This document shows, piece by piece, positions 27,365-37,928 of a stretch of 64,000 nucleotides of DNA (position 1 is the stretch's first letter; each line of letters begins with the position of its first letter). The position numbers and the translations under genes are program-made. Source of the stretch: Fidelibacterota bacterium (GTDB lineage: Bacteria > Fidelibacterota > Marinisomatia > Marinisomatales > UBA1611); contig JADHUI010000007.1 of the NCBI GenBank assembly GCA_016784605.1, positions 1 to 64,000 of the forward strand, read 5' to 3'. The notes below the pieces were generated by a model. It was not told where the DNA came from, searched no databases, and was given only the letters and a program-made list of their open reading frames with translations.

Positions 27365-30096
27365 TAATGAATAACTCCTATTTTAACAATTTGTGAAACT
27401 GAATTATCAATCATGATATAGGCAAAATATACTCCTGATTCTATATCTGAAACATTCCACTTCCATTCTGAAATTTGATTTCCACCATCAGCTAATTTTA
27501 TTTGAGTGGATGTAATAAAAAGGCCAGAAACATCATAAATATTTAAATCTATTGTCGATGCATCAGTTGTTTCAATCCTTAATGTGCCAGCAACATCTTT
27601 AACTGGATTAGGATAACAATAAGCTCGGATTAATAATTCATCTTCTACAATCTGACTTTCATAGTCCAATAAAACATTACGGCTTCTTCCCCAATCACCA
27701 TGTGTATAAGTCCATTCATTTCCATTCGTTTTTCGTACCGCATTGTTAAAAAGATAAATATTTGATTGCGTGAAAACAGCGTTTCTCCCTAGGACATAAT
27801 TTGCCGTAACAAGTTGATCATTTTTTCTTGTAGAAATGGTATGTAATAATTTGCCATCATGACTTAAAATGATAAGTTGTGTAGAATCTTTTGATTTGGC
27901 GATGATTTCAGGATGAGAATCCATGGTTATATTTCTAGAAATAATGGGTTCTTGCAATGGAATATCAATTGGGAATCCATCCATAAGAGTAAATTCTGAA
28001 TCCATTGCATATAAATATCCATCTGAATCCAATGCTAATATGTCTAAGGAAGCATCAAGATTAAGGTCAATTCCAGAAATAGATTGAAAATTCAATTGTT
28101 CCCATTTTGGTAGAATATTATTCACTAAAGTGTAAGAGATTTCAGTGCCCATTTGGGAAATAGATGATATATGGTTATTCCATTGTTCCATATCATCTTC
28201 AATATTCCAATCGTTGAGTGTATAATTATACCAAGGAAATCTTCTTCCACTTACAGTCCATTCTCTCACTTTTGTAAATGTGTTAGAGTTCACGTCATAC
28301 TCATATTTAGTTTGAATAGTAGAATCTTGAATTAATTCAAATATTTCAATATTATTATTTAAATCACTATAAAGTTGAATAAAAAGTGAATCTGACGAAA
28401 CTGGATGAAAATATGTTTTATTCAAAAGGTCATCACTAAGAGAAAACCACAAGGAATCGGTTCCACCAAATAAATCAGGAATATCATTTCCATTGAAATC
28501 TTCCACAAGTCTAATGTGGGCATTTTCATCTGGGAAACCATGAACAAAATCATATAATGGATACTTAAATAACATTGTATCAGACGGTTCACTAATATCT
28601 TTAATTGAAATGAAACTAGATGCCCCATCATATGCATTTGTATTTGGAAACGTATATGGAGAAAATACAGGTGATTCTCCAGCATATTTCGAATTGGCCC
28701 GTTCATATTCTAAATTACCTTTAAACCACATATCTCCAAAATATCCACTAGATGGATCATTAAACAAGAAAACGGACATATAGCCTATATCTTGAGCGCC
28801 ATCTGCTTCTTCTAAATCGATTCCACGATGTGTTTTATCTGAATTAACAGAATAATCATTTAGACCAGAATAAATGACACTTTCATCAATATGCCAAATC
28901 AGAAAACCAGAAGCAGGTAAACCTAAGTTGTAATTTGGAATATCAATAATAACGCCATTTTCATCTTTTTGAATATTCACAGAATCCATTAATACTTCTA
29001 TAAAATTCGGGTATCTGTCAGTCTGTTCCCATATGACATATTGCATAGAATCAATACTTACTCCATCTTTCACCCAATTATTTCGATTCTCAATTAGGAA
29101 TGATTCATAATCGTTGATAGGTATAGATGCTATTTGATTTTGAGAGCTAGATAGTAACGGGACGTAACTTCCAGGATTGATCGATTGAGCATTTTCCCAA
29201 CCGGCATATATTCTACTCCAGGCATTTGGTGGTGCAGGAATTAATCCACGCCCATTATTTGAACCTTGATCCATGAGTCCAAAAATACCAATACCGCTCT
29301 CCCCTGTTTCCAAATCCCAAAGTGGAGGTAATTCCATGGCAAACCCAACCATTAAGGCGAATGTTCCTGTTAATCCATATTGGAAATCGCAGGGTTCTTC
29401 CGAATCATTGAATATAGTTTCACCTATTTCGTAAAATAAATGATTCTGTGTTTCAGGAAGAATAATGCCTTTTGAAATAATGTGATCTTCAATATTCCAA
29501 TCGGTTTGCGACAAATGGTTATTAATCATTTCTTCATCCACAAATGTTGATGGAATATCTTCAGGTGTTGGATCTAAAAAGGGTAACGAAAAATCTTGTC
29601 CGATTCCTGCGTGGAAGATAACAATTAAGTCATAATCACTAAAATTAATATGATCTAGTTCGAAAGATTTATTGACAGCATCTTTAAGCAAAAATGTGAT
29701 TCGTTCTTCTTGGATATCATCTCTATCATAAGGATTGTAATAATTCATTGGGTGATCCAAAGTATATGAATCATTCTCGTTAGATGGGAAAACAGTTGAC
29801 TCTTCTAGATTAATGCCAAATCGGTTATACGATACATTACGGTAATAAGAATCAATTGCTTTTAGTTGAGACTCAAAGTATGAACGATTATGTGGTGGCG
29901 GATCAATCGTATACATATTACAAATAACATTGTTCGAGTCTAAAAAAGACCCATCACCTGTCGTACTTTCACTATCATCTATTTGAAAAGAGACTCGTAA
30001 CGCACATATTTTTAAATTGCCAGTAATATCTGCAAATACCGTTGATAGAGAAAATACCAGGCTAAAAAATAAAAACCTGGAAAAAGAGACGTTCAT
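27364..30096 (-). CDS. M6-peptidase-like protein lacking HExxH, with T9SS sorting domain
   Basis: 910 residues with a signal peptide (SRFLFFSLVFSLSTVFA). Residues about 25-360 follow the layout of immune-inhibitor-A type M6 metalloproteases: an ALRVSFQIDD strand, DYDLIVIFHAGIGQD, a GTFALMVGFAMELPPLWD segment (244-261), GIGIFGLMDQG and NAWSRIYAGW. Where active members carry HEFGH, this protein has L248-M-V-G-F252, so it should not bind catalytic zinc. A C-terminal T9SS sorting domain (about 830-910, PNPVKDVAGTLRIE...) sends it out. It lies 13 bases after porV. Possible scaffold or binding protein (inference). Confidence 0.75.
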   Translation of the reverse strand: MNVSFSRFLFFSLVFSLSTVFADITGNLKICALRVSFQIDDSESTTGDGSFLDSNNVICNMYTIDPPPHNRSYFESQLKAIDSYYRNVSYNRFGINLEESTVFPSNENDSYTLDHPMNYYNPYDRDDIQEERITFLLKDAVNKSFELDHINFSDYDLIVIFHAGIGQDFSLPFLDPTPEDIPSTFVDEEMINNHLSQTDWNIEDHIISKGIILPETQNHLFYEIGETIFNDSEEPCDFQYGLTGTFALMVGFAMELPPLWDLETGESGIGIFGLMDQGSNNGRGLIPAPPNAWSRIYAGWENAQSINPGSYVPLLSSSQNQIASIPINDYESFLIENRNNWVKDGVSIDSMQYVIWEQTDRYPNFIEVLMDSVNIQKDENGVIIDIPNYNLGLPASGFLIWHIDESVIYSGLNDYSVNSDKTHRGIDLEEADGAQDIGYMSVFLFNDPSSGYFGDMWFKGNLEYERANSKYAGESPVFSPYTFPNTNAYDGASSFISIKDISEPSDTMLFKYPLYDFVHGFPDENAHIRLVEDFNGNDIPDLFGGTDSLWFSLSDDLLNKTYFHPVSSDSLFIQLYSDLNNNIEIFELIQDSTIQTKYEYDVNSNTFTKVREWTVSGRRFPWYNYTLNDWNIEDDMEQWNNHISSISQMGTEISYTLVNNILPKWEQLNFQSISGIDLNLDASLDILALDSDGYLYAMDSEFTLMDGFPIDIPLQEPIISRNITMDSHPEIIAKSKDSTQLIILSHDGKLLHTISTRKNDQLVTANYVLGRNAVFTQSNIYLFNNAVRKTNGNEWTYTHGDWGRSRNVLLDYESQIVEDELLIRAYCYPNPVKDVAGTLRIETTDASTIDLNIYDVSGLFITSTQIKLADGGNQISEWKWNVSDIESGVYFAYIMIDNSVSQIVKIGVIH

Positions 30097-30109
30097 ATTT
30101 TGGGTTCGA

Positions 30110-31501
30110 TTAGAATTCCATATTCAAAGAAAAGCGCATAGTATTCGTTAAAGGATGTCCCACTTCACCAGATGTATATCCAAAATCAAATCCATATCCT
30201 GCGAATCGTAAACCAATTCCAACGGTTGGATTACTAATTTTTCCCGTTTTATCATAATAATAGCCAGCTCTTAAAGCAAAATATTCACCATACCAATATT
30301 CAAATCCTAAATTATGGACTAATTTATCTAATTCATTATTGATACCGCGATCTTTCCCGCTACCAACTTCCTTTTGACCCCATTTATTATAAAGACCCCA
30401 ACCAGCATCACCCGGTTCTCCATCTGTGGGAATCATTTCTCCTTCACCATCGTCCATAATGCCATTTTCATTTTCATCAAACCAAGGGCTATCGTCAATT
30501 TTATCATTTCCATCCGCATCGACCCAGTCATAGCCACCAATAACACGATCACCTTCATAGCCGGATTTATATTTATCCATATCACCGCCAAGAAGCCAAT
30601 CATCGACCCATGATGTAAATAGAGCTAAATAAATAGGATCTGTATGAGCCATTTCCATTTTTCCGTCACTATTATAGTCGCCAGTACCATTATAATGTCC
30701 ATCTTCATCATGAAGTCCAATATATCCATCTCCATCCCAATCCATGTCAGGATAGGATGCTACAAGCATTTTGTTTACATCATATACAATATTGAGTTTG
30801 TTGTATTCTGATTGGACGATGGCGTAATTGATACCCATAACCAAATTTGTAGGTTGTGGATCTGCTTGATCAGGATCAATAAATGATACGCTTGGACCAA
30901 TATTAGATATATTTAGTCCAAAATTTAATTTAGGCGTAAAAAGTTCTTTTCGTAAATAGCCAATATCAAAACCAAAATCTGTTGATGCACCCGTTCCTTT
31001 TTCACTTCCAGCTCCTAAGTCAACAAGTTGTTGATAAGAAATTTTAGCATTAATACCGAAAGATGAATTTTGAGAGATTAGTGCGCTGTAGGAAAGAGAA
31101 AATGCTGTCATAAAACTATTAAAAGTTCCAAGATTTTCCCCGACTTCATTCGTACGAGTTTGTTCGCCTAAACTTAAAAAGATTAAATGCCCCCCCACTG
31201 TACCAAGGTTTGGATATTTTTTTCGATAAGCTAAAAATTCATAATATAAATCGTCAGCTAAATTGGGTAGCCAATTTACATGCATCATGGCTAATTCGGA
31301 TCCTTCGAGGAATCCGAGTCCTGCTGGGTTCCAATAACTGGCATAAGCATCATCTGCAATGGCAACTTGGGCTTCGCCCATTCCGCCTGCTCGGGCTCCG
31401 GGTGCAATTAATAGAAATATCGCTCCCGCTTCGCTTTGTGCGTTCGCAGGCTGAGTACCTGCTATGAGTAGTACTGAAAGTACGGTAATGATCCGCTTCA
31501 T
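30110..31501 (-). CDS. porV: PorV-like outer-membrane protein with Asp-rich insertion
   Basis: 463 residues from the ATG at 31501, behind AGGAGA; the frame opens 12 codons earlier without a ribosome site. After a signal peptide (1-22) comes the PorV/PorQ family motif LLIAPGARAGGMGEAQVAIADDAYASYWNPAGL (about 31-63). PorV is the T9SS shuttle that passes cargo to the attachment complex. Unlike usual PorV, residues about 252-365 hold an insertion of EF-hand-like calcium loops (DWDGDGYIG, DYNSDGK, DADGNDKID, DENENGIMDDGE). The barrel ends FSLNMEF. A PorQ-type paralogue is the alternative. Confidence 0.8.
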   Translation of the reverse strand: MKRIITVLSVLLIAGTQPANAQSEAGAIFLLIAPGARAGGMGEAQVAIADDAYASYWNPAGLGFLEGSELAMMHVNWLPNLADDLYYEFLAYRKKYPNLGTVGGHLIFLSLGEQTRTNEVGENLGTFNSFMTAFSLSYSALISQNSSFGINAKISYQQLVDLGAGSEKGTGASTDFGFDIGYLRKELFTPKLNFGLNISNIGPSVSFIDPDQADPQPTNLVMGINYAIVQSEYNKLNIVYDVNKMLVASYPDMDWDGDGYIGLHDEDGHYNGTGDYNSDGKMEMAHTDPIYLALFTSWVDDWLLGGDMDKYKSGYEGDRVIGGYDWVDADGNDKIDDSPWFDENENGIMDDGEGEMIPTDGEPGDAGWGLYNKWGQKEVGSGKDRGINNELDKLVHNLGFEYWYGEYFALRAGYYYDKTGKISNPTVGIGLRFAGYGFDFGYTSGEVGHPLTNTMRFSLNMEF

Positions 31502-31605
31502 GAAACGTCTCCTGAGTTTAATATAGTTTTTGCCCATTATCTTCTGGGCGGTTGTTCACGATTTTTAGCGTTTATTTATTCTCGTACTCCTTTTCAGTGC
31601 CGGCG

Positions 31606-31634
31606 AATATATTCCAGTGTGTCTCTTCAGTCAA
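31606..31634 (-). promoter_or_regulatory. Sigma70-like promoter of the porV run
   Basis: On the minus strand, TTGACT (31634-31629), a 17-base spacer and TATATT (31611-31606). Transcription would start near 31599, giving a leader of about 98 bases before the porV ATG. It lies in the only sizeable gap (165 bases) between the TRAP genes and porV. Confidence 0.6.
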
Positions 31635-31666
31635 GGAATGAATCAAATTAAAATTAGTTCCCATTA

Positions 31667-33460
31667 TTATAATAATAAACCCAAAGTTAAAATGGGCACA
31701 TAGGTAATAAGTAAAACTGCTATGAGTCTAACGATGAAGAATGGTAATGTTGCTAAATATATAGTTGGCATATTTTCATCAAATCTATATGCAGCCAAAA
31801 AGAGATTCATCCCTACAGGTGGCGTTAAAAAACCAAGTTCTAAATTGGCAATAAAAATTACGGCAAGATGTACTGGATCAATGCCAAAGTAAGCGCCTAA
31901 TGGAGCAATCAATGGAACAATTACAATAATGGCTGAAAAAATATCCATTAAACATCCAACTAATAGTAAAAATATATTTAATAAAATTAAGAAAAGATAT
32001 TTTGAAGCTATGGCTCCTTTTACCCAACTCAATAATAATGTCGGAATTTGAGCATCAACTAAATAGCTGGTTAAACCCATCGCAACACCTAAGATCATTA
32101 TAACACCACCGATGAGAGTTGCACTTTCAAGGATGATACGAGGAATATTATCCCAGGATAAATCTTTATAAATATATGTTTCTATAATAAAAACATAAAT
32201 AACGGATAAAGCAGCCGTTTCGACTAAAGTAGTAAATCCGCCAAAAACGCCAAATAGAATCAAGAAGGGTAAAACTAATTCCCAGCGTGCTTCCCAACTA
32301 TCTCGAATGGCATCTTTTAAATTGAATTTATAATGTTTAACATGCTGGACCTTTCCTTGATAAATAGCCCAAGCACTAATTAAAACAACGAGTAACAATC
32401 CGGGAATTAATCCACCGAGAAAAACATCTTTAACACTAACGCCTGCTGTAACACCATAAATAATAGCAGGCAAACTTGGAGGAAATAATAAGCCAATAGA
32501 ACCAGCCACGGTGATGAGTCCCAAAGAAAAATTTCTACTATAACCTTCTTTTAATAACATAGGTAACAATAATCCACCTAATGCTAAAATTGTGACTCCA
32601 GAGCCACCGGTTAAGGCTGTAAAAAAACCACTCAATACCACAATAATAACAGGCGTTCCACCCGGTACCCACCCAAATAAAGATCGAAATACTTTAACAA
32701 GCCTTTCCGAGGCATTACTTTCCGCTAATAGATACCCCGCAGTTGTGAATAATGGGATGGTCGGTAATGTGGGAGAAATAACGATTCGATACATTTCGGT
32801 TGGAATAGCTGAAACTGGCGTGAAATCTGCCCAAAACATAAGAGCGGCGGTTCCACCTAAACCAATAAATATAGGAGCGCCATATAAAAGTGATAGAAAA
32901 ATTAATCCTAATCCTAGCCAGACAAAAGGAGTGGTTTCATAGATTGAGTCTGTTAAAGTAAAAAATAAAAATATTATTAGTATTACTATGACACTTATTT
33001 GATGACGCTTTTTGGTAAAACTTTTCTGGAATATTTGATATCCTATAAGGATAAAACCAATTGGCATAATTATTTGTGCAACCCATCGTTCAATATTCGG
33101 TGCAATCTCGAACGGGTATTGATATTCAATTTTTATAAGCTGAAAACTTCCCCAAGCTAATGCAATTACAACAATGAGAGAAACTGTTTTTGCTATAAAT
33201 CGTGGTATATTGAATGATTCATCAATATCAAATAATGGTTTATAAGTTAGAGCTAAAAGTTTGTTTTGTCTTGAAGCTAAAACAGCCCCAATAAAACCGA
33301 TCCACAGTGTCATATGCTGCACGATAACTTGAGAAGCAGGAAGTCCATGAGTTTTAAATATACGAGCTACGGTTTCAATAGCAGGAAGTAAAGTCATTGA
33401 TGCAACTATAATGAGAGCTATAGAATTCTCACCCCATTTTAACTTTTCCCCTATTTTCAT
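31667..33460 (-). CDS. TRAP transporter, fused small and large membrane subunits (DctQM)
   Basis: 597 residues from ATG at 33460; a TTG four codons earlier is possible. The first 170 residues are a four-helix DctQ-like small subunit (TLWIGFIGAVLASRQNKLL is family-like). The rest is the multi-helix DctM permease (GLGGTAALMFW, TGGSGVTILALGGLLLPML, FPPSLPAIIYGVTAGVS, DIFSAIIVIVPLIAPL). It imports an organic acid with Na+ symport. It follows dctP by 15 bases and ends the TatT-DctP-DctQM set. Confidence 0.93.
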   Translation of the reverse strand: MKIGEKLKWGENSIALIIVASMTLLPAIETVARIFKTHGLPASQVIVQHMTLWIGFIGAVLASRQNKLLALTYKPLFDIDESFNIPRFIAKTVSLIVVIALAWGSFQLIKIEYQYPFEIAPNIERWVAQIIMPIGFILIGYQIFQKSFTKKRHQISVIVILIIFLFFTLTDSIYETTPFVWLGLGLIFLSLLYGAPIFIGLGGTAALMFWADFTPVSAIPTEMYRIVISPTLPTIPLFTTAGYLLAESNASERLVKVFRSLFGWVPGGTPVIIVVLSGFFTALTGGSGVTILALGGLLLPMLLKEGYSRNFSLGLITVAGSIGLLFPPSLPAIIYGVTAGVSVKDVFLGGLIPGLLLVVLISAWAIYQGKVQHVKHYKFNLKDAIRDSWEARWELVLPFLILFGVFGGFTTLVETAALSVIYVFIIETYIYKDLSWDNIPRIILESATLIGGVIMILGVAMGLTSYLVDAQIPTLLLSWVKGAIASKYLFLILLNIFLLLVGCLMDIFSAIIVIVPLIAPLGAYFGIDPVHLAVIFIANLELGFLTPPVGMNLFLAAYRFDENMPTIYLATLPFFIVRLIAVLLITYVPILTLGLLL

Positions 33461-33487
33461 TTTCTTGAGCAATGTATTCTCGAAATA

Positions 33488-34474
33488 TTATTTAGATTTT
33501 TCTTTCATTATTTCAATGACTTTGTCAAAAATTTCAGCTTCAATGGCCTTACCACGCAATAAAGGATACATGGACTTTACTTCACTTTTCCATTGATCGA
33601 TTTGATCAGAAGTCGGCTCATGTATATTGAGACCATATTCTTGCATTACTTGAAGGGCATCTTTTTCAGCATGACGATTTTTTTCAATGTGTTTATCACG
33701 TATTATATTGACAATATTTTTCATGGCTTTTCTATCTTTTTCAGAAATACGATTCCAAGTTCTATTGTCAATCACAATTCCTGCCATCAGAATACCCCAC
33801 TTCATATTTAACATATGGTTTGTAATCCCAAAAGATTGTTGAGCCAATGCGTAAAGCGGTATTGTTGATAATGCATCTATCAATCCAGTTTGCAAACCAG
33901 AGAGTAAATCTGTCATGGCGAGAGGCACTGGATTATATCCAGCTTTTTTCCACACTTCTGCCCATGCAAAATCACCAGCCCAAGTAAATATTTTATGTGA
34001 TTTTAGATCATTGGGTGTAAAAATTGGTTTTTTCCCAAACCAATATCCCCAACCAACATCAACGAGGTATAATAGTTGAAATCCTTTATCGCTCGTTCCC
34101 ATAACCAATTCATTATCTAGCTGTTCAGTAACATATTGAATATCACTTAAGTCCTGAAATAACATTGGTACGTAAAAGGCTGCAAAATTCGGGTTTATTT
34201 CATAAAGACCTTCGGTTGAAATTGCAGCTGCATGAATTTGCCCAATGCGCATTTTTCGAACCATATCTCTTTCATCTCCAACGACTCCGCCGGGATAAAG
34301 GCGAAGTTGAACACGACCTTTTGTCGCCTTTTTCCACTCTTGCCCCATTTCAACTAGCATTCCATGCCAGTCCGTTCCTTCTGGAGCTAATGTCGCCATT
34401 TTAACTACGGTTTTTCTAGCAAAACCAAGTTGAAGAGCAAGTAAAAGCCCTATAAAAATATATTTTTTATTCAT
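33488..34474 (-). CDS. dctP: TRAP transporter solute-binding protein (DctP)
   Basis: 328 residues from ATG at 34474 (MNKKYIFIGLLLALQLGFA signal peptide). The family start VKMATLAPEGTDWHGMLVEM, RVQLRLYPGGVVGDERDMVRKM and the Arg/ligand region FAWAEVWKKAGYNPVPLAMTDLLSGLQTG mark a periplasmic DctP-type receptor. The substrate is probably a carboxylate but cannot be read from sequence. The start overlaps the TatT gene stop by eight bases. Confidence 0.93.
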   Translation of the reverse strand: MNKKYIFIGLLLALQLGFARKTVVKMATLAPEGTDWHGMLVEMGQEWKKATKGRVQLRLYPGGVVGDERDMVRKMRIGQIHAAAISTEGLYEINPNFAAFYVPMLFQDLSDIQYVTEQLDNELVMGTSDKGFQLLYLVDVGWGYWFGKKPIFTPNDLKSHKIFTWAGDFAWAEVWKKAGYNPVPLAMTDLLSGLQTGLIDALSTIPLYALAQQSFGITNHMLNMKWGILMAGIVIDNRTWNRISEKDRKAMKNIVNIIRDKHIEKNRHAEKDALQVMQEYGLNIHEPTSDQIDQWKSEVKSMYPLLRGKAIEAEIFDKVIEIMKEKSK

Positions 34475-35333
34475 AAAATAAATCATCCACTTTTGACTGG
34501 AGCCATCTGGCTCTTTCTTGAGAAATTATATTGCTCAATCTTAAATCAGGATTCTTATTAATATCCATCTTTAAAACAAAGTTTGTTAACGTCATAAATT
34601 CAATTTTATTTTGTTCTTTTACAGAAATGTTTTCAGCAAATGCCAAATAAGGAGCAGCATCTTGTTTTTTGGACACTTGAATGGCAAGATCAAAATAGGA
34701 CTGCGCTACTTCCCGAACATCTACGGGCGCATCTGGCCGAGATGCTGTAAATGAAATCATTGCAGAATATAATGCGCCATAATTCCATGTTGGATCTATT
34801 TGAATTCCCGCTTCTAGTAATATGCCTATTTTGGGTAAATGGATAACCCATTTTGGATTGGCTCTGCTAGATGATATGATTCCGCCATATGCGGCTGCTA
34901 ACCAATAAATAATTGGCACATCCTTGCGGGAAAAGTCAATATTAGATGAAAGTGGCTTATTCAGCCAATCATTAAATGAATGATGACGATTGACAAGTTC
35001 ATCTTTTGCTAAACCAATTGCTTCAATAAAAACCAATTGAGCCCTATCTTGTAGATTTATTGCCATAAAATAATTGTCATCCTGTACACGATCTGCTTGT
35101 TCTAACAGGTAACCATAGCCATACTGAACTTTAAATTGGATTAGCTCTAATAATTGCTCATCGGATAAATCGTTATTATTAAATGATGATTCCAGCGTTT
35201 TAATTTTATTGGTTAAGGATTTTTCAATAATATTAGGATAATATCTTATAAGTGCCCTTGGAGTACAAGCCACAAAAAAGAAAAGTACAAAAATTATAAA
35301 TAATGGTTTTCCAGATGATACTTTTACCAACAT
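34467..35333 (-). CDS. TRAP-associated lipoprotein TatT
   Basis: 288 residues. A lipoprotein signal with lipobox FFVAC (Cys23), then a helical TPR-like body as in the TatT component of TRAP systems with a trimeric periplasmic partner (known from Treponema TP0956). Family-like segments are YYPNIIEKSLTN, YWLAAAYGGIISSSRANPKW and GALYSAMISF. It lies directly before dctP, which matches the tatT-dctP-dctQM layout. It probably docks the receptor at the membrane. Confidence 0.85.
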   Translation of the reverse strand: MLVKVSSGKPLFIIFVLFFFVACTPRALIRYYPNIIEKSLTNKIKTLESSFNNNDLSDEQLLELIQFKVQYGYGYLLEQADRVQDDNYFMAINLQDRAQLVFIEAIGLAKDELVNRHHSFNDWLNKPLSSNIDFSRKDVPIIYWLAAAYGGIISSSRANPKWVIHLPKIGILLEAGIQIDPTWNYGALYSAMISFTASRPDAPVDVREVAQSYFDLAIQVSKKQDAAPYLAFAENISVKEQNKIEFMTLTNFVLKMDINKNPDLRLSNIISQERARWLQSKVDDLFYE

Positions 35334-35340
35334 GGAAAAT

Positions 35341-36639
35341 TTAGTGGTTTAGATGAGGGTAAATCGGAAAAGATTCACAAAGAATATTTACTTCTTTTTT
35401 AATATTAGATAAAATTCCATCATTATCTGATGCGTGAATAGCCTTATCAATCCAGTTCACAATTTGCGCAATCTCTGTTTGTCCCATACCTCGCGTTGTA
35501 ATGGCTGGAGTTCCTACACGAATCCCACTAGTGACAAATGGGCTTTTTTCGTCGAATGGTACCATATTTTTATTAACAGTGATTCCTGCAAATCCAAGAG
35601 CCAACTCTGCTTTTTTTCCGCTAATATTATTTTGTGTTAAATCAATTAGTATCACATGTGTATCTGTACCATTTGATACAAGTTTATATCCCAATTCCAT
35701 CAATTGATTAGCCATAAATTGAGCATTATCTACAACCTGTTGTGCATATTCTTTAAAATCAGGTTTAAGTGCTTCTCCAAATGCGATTGCTTTTGCGGCA
35801 ATAATGTGCATTAATGGACCACCTTGAATTCCTGGCATGACAGTGCTGTCTAATAATTCAGATACTTTTTTCACACGACCTGACTTTGGTGCTACAATTC
35901 CCCATGGGTTTTCAAAATCTGTTCCCATCATAATAATGCCACCTCTTGGTCCTCGAAGCGTTTTATGCGTTGTACTTGTAACAACATCGCAATATTCCAT
36001 GGGAGAAGGATGAATTCCCGCAGCAACCAATCCAGCAGGATGGGCAATATCTGCCATCAAAAATGCCCCTACGCTATCAGCAATTTCACGAAACTGTTCA
36101 AACTCTATAAATCTAGGATAGGCACTGCCACCGCAAATAATAAGTTTTGGTTTATGATCCTTAGCCAACTGTTTTACTTCATTAAAATCCACGCGTCCAG
36201 ATTCTCGCGAAACATGATATGAAACAAAATTATATAATTTTCCAGAAAAATTAACGGAACTTCCGTGTGTTAAATGACCCCCGTGAGAAAGGTCTAAACC
36301 AAGTACTGTGTCCCCTGGCGATAAAAAGGTCATTAATACCGCCATATTCGCTTGAGAACCTGAATGTGGTTGTACGTTTGCATAATCGCAGTTGAATAAT
36401 ACTTTGAGGCGATTACGAGCTAAATTTTCTGCTTCATCGACATGGTCACATCCGCCGTAGTACCTTTTCCCAGGATAACCTTCAGCGTATTTGTTGGTCA
36501 TGACTCCACCAGACATTTCCATAACGGCTGGACTAGTGAAATTTTCAGATGCAATTAATTCAAGAGTAGACTCTTCCCTCTCTATTTCTCTATTTAAAAT
36601 ATCAAATAAATCAGGATCAGTTTTCTGAATATGTGACAA
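35341..36639 (-). CDS. glyA: Serine hydroxymethyltransferase
   Basis: 432 residues from a TTG start (no ATG fits), just after the preceding gene's stop. It converts serine and tetrahydrofolate to glycine and methylene-THF. Motifs: [16 protein letters not shown] (about 27-42), [16 protein letters not shown], and the PLP lysine in [14 protein letters not shown] near residue 224. The length is normal. It is an ordinary metabolic gene lodged between envelope and transport genes. Confidence 0.96.
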   Translation of the reverse strand: MSHIQKTDPDLFDILNREIEREESTLELIASENFTSPAVMEMSGGVMTNKYAEGYPGKRYYGGCDHVDEAENLARNRLKVLFNCDYANVQPHSGSQANMAVLMTFLSPGDTVLGLDLSHGGHLTHGSSVNFSGKLYNFVSYHVSRESGRVDFNEVKQLAKDHKPKLIICGGSAYPRFIEFEQFREIADSVGAFLMADIAHPAGLVAAGIHPSPMEYCDVVTSTTHKTLRGPRGGIIMMGTDFENPWGIVAPKSGRVKKVSELLDSTVMPGIQGGPLMHIIAAKAIAFGEALKPDFKEYAQQVVDNAQFMANQLMELGYKLVSNGTDTHVILIDLTQNNISGKKAELALGFAGITVNKNMVPFDEKSPFVTSGIRVGTPAITTRGMGQTEIAQIVNWIDKAIHASDNDGILSNIKKEVNILCESFPIYPHLNH

Positions 36640-36643
36640 AAAT

Positions 36644-37924
36644 TTATTTCCAGGATGCAGGTGGTTTAATTGATTCTATTACCCATTCATATTCTTTTGA
36701 TTGGGTTGCAATTTTCCGTCTATTTTTTACTTTAGAATCAGCCATAAACCATTGAGCTTTACCATATAAAACATCTTTCGCATTTTCAGATAACCATGCT
36801 TTTTTGTTAAATCCACGATAGCCTAATTCATCTGCTTTTGAAAAGGCATCAAAGGCAAGTTTAGCTACAATTCTATCGTCAGTAGAAAATGGGTTTTTTC
36901 TAAGGTAGTCCCATGCCAAATAGTAAACTTTTCCTTTTTGACCAAACCCGGAACCGGATTCGGTATTTAGATCGATCGCTTTTTCAGCCCATTTTAGCGC
37001 TTTACCGAAATTGGCTAAATCAATGTATAAATCTGAAAGATTAATAGCGACATTTTGATCTCTTGGGTCAATTTTAAAGAGTGTTTCAAGGGCAGATGCA
37101 GCCCCTTCTAAATCATCAATTATTTTGGATGCTTCTGCAAGTTTCCTATAACCAAGTTTACTGCTATTATCAATACGTATAGCACGTCTAAGAATTGACA
37201 CAGCTTCATCTGCTCTATCGGCATCTATTAATCTATCTGCAAAATCAAGCCCATAAGAAATATTATCCATGTTTTCTTCATATCTTTTCTGATATATGTC
37301 TAACGGGTCACGACCACTGCTTTCATTGGCCAAGGCTAATTCGCTTTGGATCATTTCATTGCTAGGGTCTAAATCCATAATGCGAGACAACATGGAAATC
37401 TGGTCATCAAACCGTTCTTCTTCTTTGTATAATTTCGCCAACTCTTCAAGGAGAGTTGTATTAGTTGGGTCCAAATCAACTAGACGTTCATATTCGATAA
37501 TTTGTTGATCATATTTACCTTGTTTTTTATAGGTATAGGCAAGTCGAGTTCTTAATTGAATATTTTCAGGCAATTTCCTCAACCCTTTTAATAAAACAAC
37601 TTCAGCGCTATCAAATTTGCCCATCTGTTCATAGGCAATAGAGTAATATTGATAAATTTCTTCAGGCGGAGCATACACAGCATTCCATTCATCGCAGCCT
37701 AAATCAGCGATTTCACCATAAATACGTACAGTTTGTGGCCAGTCTTGGTTGCGGTAATATTCTGCGGCACTACTCATTAATCTTGGACATCTTACTTCTC
37801 TTAAACTATCCAATTTTGCTTTTTGTTGCGCATAATCTTCTTGTGCGGACTGTTCAGGAGGAACGCACATGTTCACCATTAAGCCCACAATACCTACAAT
37901 AATTATTTTATTTGTTATTTTCAT
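36644..37924 (-). CDS. TPR-repeat protein, exported
   Basis: 426 residues. A hydrophobic N-terminus ends VNMC-VPPEQ, which could be a weak lipobox (Cys20) or a plain signal anchor. At least five TPR units follow between about 70 and 320 (for example [60 protein letters not shown]). It probably scaffolds an envelope complex. It lies between the barrel gene and glyA, each separated by four bases. Confidence 0.8.
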   Translation of the reverse strand: MKITNKIIIVGIVGLMVNMCVPPEQSAQEDYAQQKAKLDSLREVRCPRLMSSAAEYYRNQDWPQTVRIYGEIADLGCDEWNAVYAPPEEIYQYYSIAYEQMGKFDSAEVVLLKGLRKLPENIQLRTRLAYTYKKQGKYDQQIIEYERLVDLDPTNTTLLEELAKLYKEEERFDDQISMLSRIMDLDPSNEMIQSELALANESSGRDPLDIYQKRYEENMDNISYGLDFADRLIDADRADEAVSILRRAIRIDNSSKLGYRKLAEASKIIDDLEGAASALETLFKIDPRDQNVAINLSDLYIDLANFGKALKWAEKAIDLNTESGSGFGQKGKVYYLAWDYLRKNPFSTDDRIVAKLAFDAFSKADELGYRGFNKKAWLSENAKDVLYGKAQWFMADSKVKNRRKIATQSKEYEWVIESIKPPASWK

Positions 37925-37928
37925 TACG

